The notes: generated by a model from the letters alone, not told the origin. Shown: positions 17,791-29,030, counted from the stretch's first letter. The stretch: 64,000 nt of DNA from Methanomicrobiales archaeon HGW-Methanomicrobiales-1 (GCA_002839675.1 PGYM01000001.1:300683-364682); one strand, 5' to 3'. Numbers and translations: made by a program.

Positions 17791-18060
17791 TTATTTCAAA
17801 TTCACGGTGCCGGCAACCATTTTTTGTGTCATTGATAATATCCACGCACGGTTCAGGAACAGGTGGACGGCGACAAAAAAACAGAGCGTAATTCCTGACC
17901 AGTCATGGATGTCGCTCATCTGGGCCAATGGCAGCACGACATCGGTAAGACCGAATGTCCGCAAAAGTAAGGTGAACTTGAAGAACCCGGTGATAAAACT
18001 GGTCAGGAACAGAACTCCCATTGCAAGATCAACGCACCATTTCACAACCTGCATATTCAT
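17791..18060 (-). CDS. DUF4405-like small membrane protein (cytochrome b-like)
   Basis: An 89-residue protein with three hydrophobic helices. The stretch DIHDWSGITLCFFVAVHLFLN places histidines (H52 and H66, counting from the ATG at 18060) as in DUF4405 and related b-type heme membrane domains, where DUF4405 members typically read H-x-x-x-G followed by H-x-x-x-x-W. It is convergent with the molybdopterin oxidoreductase and could be its electron donor, by analogy with YedY/YedZ; this is inference. It is shorter than most DUF4405 proteins. If it binds heme, the ahb genes nearby become directly relevant. Confidence 0.7.
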   Translation of the reverse strand: MNMQVVKWCVDLAMGVLFLTSFITGFFKFTLLLRTFGLTDVVLPLAQMSDIHDWSGITLCFFVAVHLFLNRAWILSMTQKMVAGTVNLK

Positions 18061-18195
18061 AGATGTCTCTCTCCCTGCATGCGATTTGTCTGTGAAGGTT
18101 AAGGAGATTGCGAATCAGGAAGTACTCGTGTTCCGGGATATGTTGAAAGATTGTAATGCATCGCATAGTTAGGATAACGTGGAATCTTTCATGAA

Positions 18196-18203
18196 TATTA
18201 TAT
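18196..18203 (+). promoter_or_regulatory. TATA box for the EndoQ gene
   Basis: ATTATAT lies 29-36 bases upstream of the ATG at 18232, the distance expected for a leaderless or nearly leaderless archaeal mRNA. Confidence 0.5.
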
Positions 18204-18231
18204 CCAGAAAAAAGCAACAATACACGTACTC

Positions 18232-19353
18232 ATGCCTGTCAACGCCGACCTTCACATCCACTCCCCGTACTCGATAGCCGTTTCACGCTTCATGCAACCG
18301 GAGCAGCTGCTTGCGGGGTGCGTAACAAAAGGCATACAGGTGCTTGGCACGGGCGATGCACTCCAGCCGGACTGGACGTCCGGGTGGAAACCGTTCCTGG
18401 AAAACGATGCCGGTATTGTCATCGTCCCGCAAGGAGAGATCGAGGATATAAAACGCGTTCACCATCTCATTCTTGCAGAAGACCTTGCCCAGTTCGACCA
18501 GCTCCGCGACCTTCTTGAGGGCACCTGCAAGAGTTTTGTCACGAGCGGCAGGCCGCACGTGTACCTGACTGGCGAAGAGATCGCCAATGCCGCCCACGAT
18601 GTGGGGGCGCTCGTAGGCCCGGCCCATGCCTTCACCCCGTGGACAGCAATGTACGCGTACTTCGATTCCGTCCCGGCCTGTTATGGCAATGCGAAGATCG
18701 ATTTCCTTGAGCTCGGTCTCTCCGCTGACAGTTCCTACGGCGCGTCAATCCCTGACCTGTACAATATTCCGTTCCTCACCAACTCCGATGCCCACAGCCC
18801 ATACCCGGACAAGCTGGGACGCGAGTTCAACCGGATCCGCATAGGGAGTCCCACGGCAAAGGACGTGCTGGCTGCGATCCGGGACGGGGCCATAGAGATG
18901 AATGCCGGGTTCTTTCCGGAGGAAGGGAAGTACAACCGCACGGCATGTACCCGGTGCTACGAGCAGTATTCCCTCGAGGATTCCATCCGGCACCAGTGGC
19001 GCTGCCCGAAAGATGGCGGTATCATAAAAAAAGGCGTATCCGACCGGGCAAAGGAACTCGCCCACGGCAACAAGGCAAGACCCCGTCCACCCTATCTCCG
19101 TGTCATCCCACTTGCCCAGATAATCCAGACAATGGAAAAGGCGTCGTCACCGAACACCAAGAAATGCAAAGCGATCTATGCCTCGTTCATCACAACGTTT
19201 GGCAACGAGATCGCAGTTCTCCTCGATGTGCCGGTTGCCGAGATACGGGCGATCCACCCGAAGGTTGCCGATGCCATTGCCGCTCTCCGCACCGGGACGG
19301 TCACCCTGCACCCGGGCGGTGGCGGGAAGTACGGGACGTTCTCGCTCGGGTGA
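18232..19353 (+). CDS. Endonuclease Q (PHP-domain DNA repair nuclease)
   Basis: A 373-residue protein of the TIGR00375 type, the family now known as EndoQ, which cleaves DNA 5' of deaminated bases and abasic sites. The PHP domain begins with NADLHIHSPYSIA (metal ligands D6, H8, H10), continues with GTGDALQPDW, GPAHAFTPW and FLTNSDAHSPYPDKLG. The zinc finger is T-R-C-Y-E-Q-Y (about residue 240) with C-P-K about 17 residues on. The C-terminal helical segment EIRAIHPKVADAIAALRTG is typical. A TATA box lies upstream at 18196. It stands alone between convergent or unlinked neighbours. Confidence 0.92.
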   Translation: MPVNADLHIHSPYSIAVSRFMQPEQLLAGCVTKGIQVLGTGDALQPDWTSGWKPFLENDAGIVIVPQGEIEDIKRVHHLILAEDLAQFDQLRDLLEGTCKSFVTSGRPHVYLTGEEIANAAHDVGALVGPAHAFTPWTAMYAYFDSVPACYGNAKIDFLELGLSADSSYGASIPDLYNIPFLTNSDAHSPYPDKLGREFNRIRIGSPTAKDVLAAIRDGAIEMNAGFFPEEGKYNRTACTRCYEQYSLEDSIRHQWRCPKDGGIIKKGVSDRAKELAHGNKARPRPPYLRVIPLAQIIQTMEKASSPNTKKCKAIYASFITTFGNEIAVLLDVPVAEIRAIHPKVADAIAALRTGTVTLHPGGGGKYGTFSLG

Positions 19354-19457
19354 AATATCCTTTCTTTGTTCTTCTCTTTTGACGTTAAGTTGGCAGGTTT
19401 TTCCCCGAACCAAATGTTTATTGCCCCGACATTGCTATTTCTGCCTTGTGATAAACC

Positions 19458-21793
<2,336 letters not shown>

Positions 21794-21867
21794 ATGTCTT
21801 CAGTAGTGGAGAACCCAAACGAAAGTGTATAAGGAACCCGGGCAGAGGGTTTTAAAGGACAGATACT

Positions 21868-22941
21868 TTGAACGGTACGGTGAGTGCACCGCGTATCATC
21901 TCGTGGAACATCACGCTTCAGTGTCCGCTGAAGTGTCCCCATTGTTACGTGGATGCTGGAGAAGAGGAGGCAGCGGGAGTGCTCTCCACGCAGGAGGCAT
22001 TCGGTGTCATTGACCAGATCCGGGCAACCGGGCAGCCGGTTGTTGTGCTGAGTGGCGGGGAACCTCTCATGAGAGAGGATATCTATGCTATTGCCCGCTA
22101 CGGCACGGAGCAGGGACTCCGGATGGTCATGGGCACGAGTGGGTACCTCATCGACCATGACACGGCGGTAAAATTGAACGGTGCGGGTATCCGGGCTGTG
22201 GCCATCAGCCTGGATTCCGATGACCCTGCCATCCATGATGCGTTCCGGGGTGTTGATGGCGTATGGAAAAAGGCCGTGCAGGCCATCGGGCACTGTCGGG
22301 ATGCGGGGATTTCCGTCCAGATCAATATGTCCGTCATGCGGTCTGCCATCAGTGATGTGGAAGAGGTAATAACACTCGGGACTTCGCTTGGCGTCCGTGA
22401 TTACCAGCTCTTCTTTCCCATTCCTACCGGAAGGGCCCGGCTGATTGAGTCCCGCAGCCCTGAGGAATACGAGGACCTGATCCGGCAGATTCTCATTCAT
22501 TACCGTAATTCCGATCTCAATATCCGCCCTACCTGCGCCCCGCAGTTCCGGAGGATCGCTGATGAGCTGGGGATCATCAACCCTGCATGGGGGCGTGGTT
22601 GCCTGGCCGGTATCACCTATTGCCGGATCTTTGCCAACGGAGATGTGACTCCCTGCCCGTACCTGCCGGTAAGTGTCGGTAACATGCGGACAACTTCATT
22701 TTCTGATATCTGGTATCATGCCGATCTCTTCAATGCACTCCGCGATCCCGGCCTCCTCACGGGAAAGTGCGGGCAATGCAGCTACAAGACAACCTGTGGG
22801 GGGTGCAGGGCCCGGGCATACCGGGGGAAGGACGCCACATCTCCGCTCTGGTGCGATGGTCTTGCAACCCCGGAGACGCTCAACGGGGAGTGCTGCGGGG
22901 AAGACCCGTGGTGTCCCTATCAACCCGATGAGGTGGTATAA
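21868..22941 (+). CDS. ahbD: AhbD, radical SAM heme synthase (Fe-coproporphyrin III decarboxylase)
   Basis: A 357-residue radical SAM enzyme of the alternative heme pathway, converting the two propionates of Fe-coproporphyrin III to vinyl groups. The cluster cysteines are C19, C23, C26 in QCPLKCPHCY. LSGGEPLMREDIY follows, and a C-terminal SPASM-like region has several Cys (GKCGQCSYKTTCGGCRARAY and EDPWCPYQP) for a second cluster, as in AhbD. The start is TTG, backed by AAAGGA 8 bases upstream. Its stop codon overlaps the proposed ATT start of the next gene by one base. AhbD rather than AhbC is inferred from the TCAP motif and the short N-terminus. Confidence 0.85.
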   Translation: MNGTVSAPRIISWNITLQCPLKCPHCYVDAGEEEAAGVLSTQEAFGVIDQIRATGQPVVVLSGGEPLMREDIYAIARYGTEQGLRMVMGTSGYLIDHDTAVKLNGAGIRAVAISLDSDDPAIHDAFRGVDGVWKKAVQAIGHCRDAGISVQINMSVMRSAISDVEEVITLGTSLGVRDYQLFFPIPTGRARLIESRSPEEYEDLIRQILIHYRNSDLNIRPTCAPQFRRIADELGIINPAWGRGCLAGITYCRIFANGDVTPCPYLPVSVGNMRTTSFSDIWYHADLFNALRDPGLLTGKCGQCSYKTTCGGCRARAYRGKDATSPLWCDGLATPETLNGECCGEDPWCPYQPDEVV

Positions 22942-23447
22942 TTCCCCAGACTATTTCCCTGACGGCACACTACGACCGGACCGACCTCGAACTTCTCGAT
23001 GCACTCCAGGATGACATCCCCTTCGTCTCCCACCCATGGATAGTGATCGCCGACCGGCTGGGCATTTCTGAGCCTGAACTGCTCAATCGGATGGAACGCC
23101 TGCAGGCAGCCGGTATCCTGCGGGGAGTAACCCCGGTGCTGGAATCCCGGCGCCTGGGGATTACCACTGCAACCCTCATTGCCCTCCGCGTACCGGAATC
23201 GCGTATCCCTGAAGTAGCCCGTATCATCAATTTGTATCCGGAAGTATCGCATAATTACCGGCGGGACCATGATTATTCAATCTGGTTTACTCTTGCCGCA
23301 GCAACAGAGGAGCGGATCGGTGAGGTGCTGGATGAAATTCTTAACAAGACGGGTATTTCAGAGGCTGACATGCTCAACCTGCCCACCCGTGCACAATACA
23401 AGATCGATGTGAGATTCTCCTGCTGCCCGGATTACGGGGAGGTGTAA
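22941..23447 (+). CDS. ahbA: Siroheme decarboxylase subunit (AhbA/AhbB type), apparent ATT start
   Basis: A protein of about 168 residues with an Lrp/AsnC-like winged helix (DLELLDALQDDIPFV, then ADRLGISEPELLNRM) and a regulatory-fold domain with VSHNYRRDHDYSIWFTL. With its partner it removes two acetate carboxyls of siroheme to give 12,18-didecarboxysiroheme. The conserved N-terminus is in frame, but between the preceding stop (ending 22934 in this frame) and a GTG at 23043 there is no ATG, GTG or TTG. An ATT at 22941, overlapping the ahbD stop by one base and 5 bases after GAGGTG, is the best start; CTG at 22959 is an alternative. Starting at 23043 would delete the first helix. Whether this is AhbA or AhbB is not certain. 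Confidence 0.8.
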   Translation: MPQTISLTAHYDRTDLELLDALQDDIPFVSHPWIVIADRLGISEPELLNRMERLQAAGILRGVTPVLESRRLGITTATLIALRVPESRIPEVARIINLYPEVSHNYRRDHDYSIWFTLAAATEERIGEVLDEILNKTGISEADMLNLPTRAQYKIDVRFSCCPDYGEV

Positions 23448-23449
23448 CC

Positions 23450-23938
23450 ATGGATCAGACTGATCGCACCCTGCTCAAAGAACTGGAAAACGGCCTCCCG
23501 CTTGTCAGCGAACCGTTCGGGGAATTAGGAGAGCGGCTCCAGATCAGCGGTACAGAAGTCATGGAACGGCTCCGGCGGCTCAAAGAGAACGGGATTATCA
23601 GGAAATTCCGGGCGCGGATCAACCAGCGGCAGATCGGGATTACGGCAAATGCGGTTGTTGCATGGCAGATCCCTGACGCATCCAGCCCGGAGCTGCACTC
23701 ACAATTTGCATCCTTTCCCGGAGTCTCCCACTGTTACCTGCGCCAGCCCGTTCCGGGCCGGTGGGACTACACGCTCTATACCGTCCATCATGGCCGCAGC
23801 CGGACAAGGGTTCTTACCGAGGTCATACTGCTTGCCGGCAAAACAGGGATCAGTAACTTTGTCGTGCTCTTCAGCACGGAAGAGTTCAAGAGGATTCCAG
23901 CGGTGCGCATCAGTGTGACCGGGGGTGAATTCCCATGA
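23450..23938 (+). CDS. ahbB: Siroheme decarboxylase subunit (AhbA/AhbB type)
   Basis: A 162-residue paralogue of the preceding subunit with the same two-domain layout: an N-terminal helix-turn-helix (DRTLLKELENGLPLV; RLQISGTEVMERLRRL) and a second domain carrying VSHCYLRQ and YTLYTVHHG. The pair is expected to work as a heterodimer on siroheme. GAGGTG lies 9 bases before the ATG and overlaps the upstream stop. The 3' end overlaps ahbC by 4 bp. The A and B names could be swapped. Confidence 0.85.
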   Translation: MDQTDRTLLKELENGLPLVSEPFGELGERLQISGTEVMERLRRLKENGIIRKFRARINQRQIGITANAVVAWQIPDASSPELHSQFASFPGVSHCYLRQPVPGRWDYTLYTVHHGRSRTRVLTEVILLAGKTGISNFVVLFSTEEFKRIPAVRISVTGGEFP

Positions 23939-25119
23939 ACCGGATTACCCAGTGCATGCACGGGCGGGGGACGGTCAGCGGGGTCATGCGGCACCAGCAT
24001 AAGCCGCAGACTGATGTGCCCAGTACCTTTCTTGCCTTCTCCGTCATGTACCGTCCGGTGGTCTTCTGGAACATTACGGATCGCTGCAACCTGAGCTGCA
24101 CTCACTGCTATAACAAGTCCGGGCCAGGAAGTTCGACCGTGGGGGAACTCACGACCGAAGAAGCAATGTGGGTCATCGACGACCTCGCAGATATGGGCGT
24201 TCCGCTCATCCTGTTCACTGGTGGGGAACCGCTCATGCGTGAGGATATCTGGGAGCTTGCCCGTCACGCCCGATCGCGTGGACTTAAGATGGCGCTCAGT
24301 ACCAACGGGACGTTGATCACTCCCGAAGTCGCAGTCAGGATCAAGGGATGCGGGATAGAGTATGCGGGAATCTCGCTCGATGGTGCCCGGGCAGAGACCC
24401 ACGACCGTTTCCGGAATTCACCCGGTGCATTTGATCGGACACTCGCTGCATTCGCGGCGTGTAAAAAAGCCGGGCTCCGGTGCGGGGTCCGGGTCACGCT
24501 CACAAAGGAGAACCGGTGCGAACTTGGTGCGCTTGTTGACCTTGCCCTGTCGCTTGGCGCCTCCCGTTTCTGCCTGTACTGGCTCGTACCCGCCGGGCGG
24601 GGGATTGATTCCTATGCCCGGTTGCAGCTGGACCCGGATGAGGTGGACGAAGCCTTATCCCTTCTCTACCGGAAAGCAAAACAGACCGACCCCGGGTTGA
24701 TGGAGTTCCTGACCGTGGATGCGCCCCAGGACTGTATCCACCTGCTCGCGTCCATGGAAAAGGATGGTTCTGAGGATCTTGCTGATGCCCGCGAGCTGCT
24801 CGCTTCCTTAAAGGGCGGATGCAGTGCGGGCACCCGCGTGGCAAATATCGATGCACAGGGAAATGTTTACCCCTGCCAGTTTGCCCGTTCACCGGAATTT
24901 CTGATCGGCAATGTCAGGGACCGCTCCTTCAGCGATCTCTGGGCGGATACAGAAAATCCCGCTCTAGCCATGTTCCGGCAAAAGGAGATGCAATTTAAGG
25001 GCCGGTGCAGAGCGTGCAACTATCGCGAGCTCTGCGGTGGCGGGTGCCGGGTTCGTGCGCATGCGGTGAATGGGGATTTTTTAGCAGAAGATCCCTTCTG
25101 TTTCGTTCAGAATCCCTGA
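23935..25119 (+). CDS. ahbC: AhbC, 12,18-didecarboxysiroheme deacetylase (radical SAM)
   Basis: A 394-residue radical SAM enzyme that removes the acetate side chains of 12,18-didecarboxysiroheme to give Fe-coproporphyrin III, the substrate of AhbD. It has the AhbC-like N-terminal extension of about 45 residues before FWNITDRCNLSCTHCY (C51, C55, C58), then FTGGEPLMREDIW and STNGTLITPE. The C-terminal SPASM-like cysteines are in GNVYPCQFARSP and GRCRACNYRELCGGGC, ending AEDPFCF. Together with ahbD and both decarboxylase subunits it completes the route from siroheme to heme. No siroheme-synthesis gene is in the window. Confidence 0.87.
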   Translation: MNRITQCMHGRGTVSGVMRHQHKPQTDVPSTFLAFSVMYRPVVFWNITDRCNLSCTHCYNKSGPGSSTVGELTTEEAMWVIDDLADMGVPLILFTGGEPLMREDIWELARHARSRGLKMALSTNGTLITPEVAVRIKGCGIEYAGISLDGARAETHDRFRNSPGAFDRTLAAFAACKKAGLRCGVRVTLTKENRCELGALVDLALSLGASRFCLYWLVPAGRGIDSYARLQLDPDEVDEALSLLYRKAKQTDPGLMEFLTVDAPQDCIHLLASMEKDGSEDLADARELLASLKGGCSAGTRVANIDAQGNVYPCQFARSPEFLIGNVRDRSFSDLWADTENPALAMFRQKEMQFKGRCRACNYRELCGGGCRVRAHAVNGDFLAEDPFCFVQNP

Positions 25120-25236
25120 TGCGTTGCGGGTTGATGGATGACCCCCCGGTTTTCCCCGCTTCGCCGGATGCGTTGATGTTCAACTGTTTTTTTAATCGTA
25201 ACTATTAATGAAGGAAAAAGCCAACATGATCTCTCA

Positions 25237-25413
25237 ATGCTCAAAGTACATCGGGATATTTGTGGATACTGCGGATGCTGTGTATCAGTCTGCCCCGAAG
25301 GCGCCCTCGAACTGATCGACGCATACCTTTCCGTGGAGAATAACTGCACGAGTTGTGGAATCTGTGCCAAAGTCTGCCCCCTGGGTGCCCTGGAGGTAGT
25401 CAATGAAAAATAA
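25237..25413 (+). CDS. Small 2[4Fe-4S] ferredoxin
   Basis: A 58-residue ferredoxin with two complete cluster motifs: [12 protein letters not shown] and [12 protein letters not shown]. The frame overlaps the geranylgeranyl reductase start by 11 bp, so the two are translationally coupled. It is the obvious electron donor for the reductase: in Methanosarcina a ferredoxin encoded beside the reductase is known to be needed for lipid saturation. The ATG at 25237 follows an AAGGAAAAAG stretch at a somewhat long distance. Confidence 0.92.
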   Translation: MLKVHRDICGYCGCCVSVCPEGALELIDAYLSVENNCTSCGICAKVCPLGALEVVNEK

Positions 25414-26599
25414 GTATGACGTACTTATCATCGGTGGCGGCCCGGCCGGCGCTCTTGCCGGTAAGACTGCTGCCGAAAAAGGCCTGTCTGCCTGTATCGT
25501 GGAGAAGCGCCCGGCAATCGGTGCCCCGGTACGCTGTGCTGAAGGGATAGGCCGGGAAGCTCTCCTGGAGTTTATCGAAGCCGATCCGCGCTGGATCTCT
25601 GCCGAGATGCACGGCGCCGGTATTGTTGCTCCTGACGGGTTTTTCATGAAACTCGAATCTGACATGGCGGGCAGCAAGGTCGGCTATGTCCTTGACCGCA
25701 AGTTCTTTGACCGTGAGCTGGTCTGGAAAGCGGCAGAAGCGGGCGCAGACGTGGCTGTAAAGTCAAGGGCCGCCGCCCCGATTATGGAAAACGGTGTTCT
25801 CAAAGGGGCAAAGATCGAGTACTGCGGGAAAGTTACCGATGTGCGAGCCGATGTGGTGATCGCAGCCGATGGCGTTGAATCCAAGTTCTCGAAGTGGTGC
25901 GGTATCGATACCACGGTCCCCGTCCGGGAGATCATGAGTTCGGTCCAGTACGTGATGGCTGATGTTGACATCGATGAACACGCCACGATCTTTTATCTTG
26001 GTAATGATGTTGCACCGGAAGGGTATCTCTGGATCTTCCCGAAAGGTCACCGCACGGCAAACGTTGGTATCGGGATCTCGGGCAAGAAGAGTGGCGAAGG
26101 GCACCGGGCAAAGGATTACCTTGACAAGTTCGTGAAAAAGACGTTCCCGAACGGAAAGACCATCGAATATATTCCCGGTGGTGTGTCCGTCTGCCGCCCG
26201 CTTGAGTGCACCGTGGCTGATAATCTCCTTATTGCCGGCGATGCAGCCCGGGTTGTTGACCCCCTGACCGGTGGCGGTATCTACAATGCCATGTATACCG
26301 GTAAACTGGCCGCAGAAGTTGCCGCAGACTGCATCAGTAAAGGAGACACGTCGAAAAAGGCGCTCATGACCTATGATGTCACCTGGCGTGCGTCGAAGAT
26401 GGGAAAAGCCATCGAGCGCAATTACCACATCAAGGAATATTTGATCAAACAACCCGATGAGAAACTCAACGAGATCATCCACTCGGTCTCGAAAATGAAC
26501 CTAAAAGAGTTCTCCACCATCAGTTTAATAAAAGAAATTATCCGGGTAAACCCGAAACTGGTGCTCGAGCTGGGCGCGCTCGCAGCATCACTCCGTTGA
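25403..26599 (+). CDS. Digeranylgeranylglycerophospholipid reductase (GGR family)
   Basis: A 398-residue FAD-dependent reductase that saturates the geranylgeranyl chains of archaeal ether lipids. FAD binding is shown by [15 protein letters not shown] at the N-terminus and [20 protein letters not shown] near residues 270-290. [10 protein letters not shown] (residues 41-50) holds the family's conserved cysteine near the flavin. The helical C-terminus ([12 protein letters not shown]) is typical. It is coupled to the ferredoxin gene just upstream and its 3' end overlaps the convergent TrkA gene by 12 bp. It complements egsA, also in the window, in lipid synthesis. Confidence 0.93.
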   Translation: MKNKYDVLIIGGGPAGALAGKTAAEKGLSACIVEKRPAIGAPVRCAEGIGREALLEFIEADPRWISAEMHGAGIVAPDGFFMKLESDMAGSKVGYVLDRKFFDRELVWKAAEAGADVAVKSRAAAPIMENGVLKGAKIEYCGKVTDVRADVVIAADGVESKFSKWCGIDTTVPVREIMSSVQYVMADVDIDEHATIFYLGNDVAPEGYLWIFPKGHRTANVGIGISGKKSGEGHRAKDYLDKFVKKTFPNGKTIEYIPGGVSVCRPLECTVADNLLIAGDAARVVDPLTGGGIYNAMYTGKLAAEVAADCISKGDTSKKALMTYDVTWRASKMGKAIERNYHIKEYLIKQPDEKLNEIIHSVSKMNLKEFSTISLIKEIIRVNPKLVLELGALAASLR

Positions 26600-27256
26600 T
26601 TTTTTCAGTTGTTTGTTCAGCAGGCGCAGGCAATCGTCCTCTGCCTCTTTTTTGGTAAATACCGTAAAGATATCGCCGGGCTGGATCTTCACGTTCCCGC
26701 TCGGGATGATGAGCACACCGCCGGCCCTGCGGATCGCAATAAAGACAAAGTCCTTGACCTTGAGTTCGCGGATCTCGTGATCCACGATAGGCGCACCCGG
26801 TTCTGCCACAATCTCAAAGATGGTGCCGCCCGGGATGGAGGCGAGTTGCTGCAACTGGGGGTTCTGTGTCCAGTAATACAGGCGCGAGGCAACGAGTTCG
26901 TCCGGGTTCTCGCTGATTCGCACCCCGACTTCCTTAAAAAAGTCCGAGTGCGAGGGCTGGTTGACGATGGCAACTACATTGGGTACCCGGAATTTTTTTG
27001 CCAGCCAGCAGGTCATCAGGTTGACTGAATCATCGCTCGTTGTGGCGATCAGGGCTTCGGCCCGGTCAATACCTGCTTCTTCTAAGATGGTCTTGTCGGT
27101 TGCATTTCCGGTGACTGCCAGTACATCGTAGTGCTCAAGGATCTCGCTGCACCGGGATTCATCCTGGTCGATCACGACTACATTATGGGCGTGCTCGATC
27201 GCCTGTTTTGCAAGATTTTTCCCGATTCCACCGAGCCCAACGATGATGATATACAT
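26588..27256 (-). CDS. TrkA-type potassium uptake regulatory protein
   Basis: A 222-residue cytoplasmic protein with an N-terminal RCK/TrkA-N domain ([14 protein letters not shown], acidic [11 protein letters not shown] for NAD binding) and a C-terminal TrkA-C domain ([20 protein letters not shown]). Such proteins gate TrkH/KtrB potassium channels in response to nucleotides. No channel subunit is adjacent; the TMEM175-like protein at 1775-2398 is not its usual partner. It is convergent with, and overlaps by 12 bp, the GGR gene, and its start faces rnhB. Confidence 0.93.
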   Translation of the reverse strand: MYIIIVGLGGIGKNLAKQAIEHAHNVVVIDQDESRCSEILEHYDVLAVTGNATDKTILEEAGIDRAEALIATTSDDSVNLMTCWLAKKFRVPNVVAIVNQPSHSDFFKEVGVRISENPDELVASRLYYWTQNPQLQQLASIPGGTIFEIVAEPGAPIVDHEIRELKVKDFVFIAIRRAGGVLIIPSGNVKIQPGDIFTVFTKKEAEDDCLRLLNKQLKKSTE

Positions 27257-27290
27257 GAGTACCGGTTACCATCATCGGCATTGAAATAAT

Positions 27291-27950
27291 TTGCGCATCA
27301 ACCCTCTGAGCGTGATATGCGGGGTCGACGAGGCAGGAAAAGGTTCGGTGCTGGGCCCGATGGTGATTGCTGCAGTGGGGATATCCTCAGAAGAGATCCT
27401 CGTTGACCTTGGGATGAAGGACTCGAAACTGCTGGTGCCAAAAGAGCGCGAGCGCCTGTATAAGATAATCAGGAAAAAATGCCGGGTTGCAGTTGTTTCG
27501 CTTGACGCGCAGGAAATTGACACGGTGCGGCGGGAAATGACCCTCAATGCCGTAGTTGCCCGGGCTCATGCCCACGTGATCACCAAACTGTCTCCGGACT
27601 GCGCCTATGTGGATGCCTGCGATGTGAATACGTTCCGGTATGCAGAGATGGTAAAAAACCACCTTGACAAACCCTGCGAGATCGTATCCGAACACCATGC
27701 CGATGTGAAATTCCCCGTAGTATCAGCTGCCAGTATCATTGCAAAGGTGACCCGTGACCGGGCAATAACCCTGCTTGCGAAAAAATACGGGGAGATCGGC
27801 AGCGGGTATCCTTCGGATCCGGTCACCATCCGCTTTTTGCATGCATATATTGATGAGCATCGCATCCCGCCCCTTATCGCCCGGAAGAGCTGGAAGACCG
27901 TCAGTGCAATCCTTGCAAAAAAGGCCCAGAGTTCACTCGGAGATTTTTAA
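27291..27950 (+). CDS. rnhB: Ribonuclease HII
   Basis: A 219-residue endonuclease that cuts RNA in RNA-DNA hybrids, including single ribonucleotides in DNA. The catalytic acidic residues lie in CGVDEAGKGSVLGPM (D and E), in DACDVN and in the C-terminal part of the fold. The start is TTG at 27291 or, more in line with the family, GTG at 27312, seven codons later. The first of two unfamiliar membrane protein genes starts 5 bp after its stop and is probably on the same mRNA. Confidence 0.95.
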   Translation: MRINPLSVICGVDEAGKGSVLGPMVIAAVGISSEEILVDLGMKDSKLLVPKERERLYKIIRKKCRVAVVSLDAQEIDTVRREMTLNAVVARAHAHVITKLSPDCAYVDACDVNTFRYAEMVKNHLDKPCEIVSEHHADVKFPVVSAASIIAKVTRDRAITLLAKKYGEIGSGYPSDPVTIRFLHAYIDEHRIPPLIARKSWKTVSAILAKKAQSSLGDF

Positions 27951-27955
27951 ACGGA

Positions 27956-28453
27956 ATGACATCATCACCTTATAACAATAATAACTCTGGTTACTATTAC
28001 CTTGGGATTTTTATCGGAGTGATCATTTCCTATTCGCAGCTAATGAGCTTATGGTCTGTTTATAATAGTCCGGAAAATATGGCACTATTTGTTCGCCCGT
28101 TTATGTTATTATGTGCTGGAATAGCTATTGCAGTGGGATCATTTCTCTACATGATGAGGACCCGATACGATATGTGGTGTATCATACCCCCGGAATGGGA
28201 TGATTCCCTGCGTAATAAAAACGAATACCTTTCAACAAAATGTCTTATTATTCTCTTCATAATCCAGTGTCTCTTGTCTATTCCCGTAGTGATATACATT
28301 TTAACTGAAGTTATTAACGTCAGGAACACATATGGTATCCCCCTTCGTGCGTTTGCCCTTTTTATTATCTGGATTATTTTGGCACAGTGCGGTTTGACGT
28401 TTTTTTCCCGCACCTATGAAAAGAGGAAAACGGAGAATATCCAAAGAGGTTAA
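27956..28453 (+). CDS. Unknown four-helix membrane protein, paralogue 1
   Basis: A 165-residue protein of no recognised family with four predicted transmembrane helices. The best conserved block, shared with its neighbour, is VGSFLYMMRTRYD-x-WCIIPPEW followed by NKNE, lying between helices 2 and 3. The coding sequence is more AT-rich than rnhB, 5 bp upstream, which suggests later insertion behind it. The WCIIPPEW loop with its conserved Cys is probably functionally important. No function is proposed. Confidence 0.68.
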   Translation: MTSSPYNNNNSGYYYLGIFIGVIISYSQLMSLWSVYNSPENMALFVRPFMLLCAGIAIAVGSFLYMMRTRYDMWCIIPPEWDDSLRNKNEYLSTKCLIILFIIQCLLSIPVVIYILTEVINVRNTYGIPLRAFALFIIWIILAQCGLTFFSRTYEKRKTENIQRG

Positions 28454-28514
28454 AATGGTTGACTTTTACTCTAAAAAGGTCTCCAGAATAATCAAAATTA
28501 TTGTTGATTAAAAT

Positions 28515-29030
28515 ATGACGTCACCCAAATGGAATGAAACTTTCAAGTCCCGTAACTGCTTCTTGGGAATTTTGCTCGGAGTTGCAATTATTGCATCACA
28601 ACTACAAAGCATGAGCTCAATTTCTCAAGTTCCAGACGATAACAGAATAATTGCGATCTCATTACTTTCATTTGGAATCGGGGTAGCGATTTCGGTAGGG
28701 TCATTTCTCTATATGATGAGAATCCTCTACGATGTGTGGTGTATTATACCTCCTGAATGGGAGAATATACTATGCAATAAAAATGAATCCCCGCTCATTA
28801 AAAGCCTGATTATTCTTTATATAATCCAGTGGATCTTGATTATTCCAGTAATAATTTACTCGCTAACACGAATTTCCAAAGAACTAGGTGGAATTTTTAA
28901 TTTTCCTACGTATGTGTGTATAATCAACATTCTCTACCTTGTATTATTATTTTTAGGTTCCACCATTTTTTCCCAGATCTATGAAAACTGGAAAAGTGGC
29001 GATGAAAAATTCGGAGATATAGTGGAATAG
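28515..29030 (+). CDS. Unknown four-helix membrane protein, paralogue 2
   Basis: A 171-residue tandem paralogue of the preceding gene with the same four-helix layout and the same core (VGSFLYMMR-x-x-YD-x-WCIIPPEW-x-x-x-L-x-NKNE). Both proteins also begin MTS and end with an F-S-x-x-Y-E segment. Outside the core the two have diverged strongly, so the duplication is not recent. The spacing is 61 bp with an AT-rich stretch just before the ATG. It may be part of the rnhB unit. Confidence 0.68.
   Translation: MTSPKWNETFKSRNCFLGILLGVAIIASQLQSMSSISQVPDDNRIIAISLLSFGIGVAISVGSFLYMMRILYDVWCIIPPEWENILCNKNESPLIKSLIILYIIQWILIIPVIIYSLTRISKELGGIFNFPTYVCIINILYLVLLFLGSTIFSQIYENWKSGDEKFGDIVE

Noticed and set aside
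18232-19353. Generic PHP-domain phosphatase or polymerase-type exonuclease
   Set aside because: The zinc finger and C-terminal helical region after the PHP domain fit EndoQ, not histidinol phosphatase or PolX.
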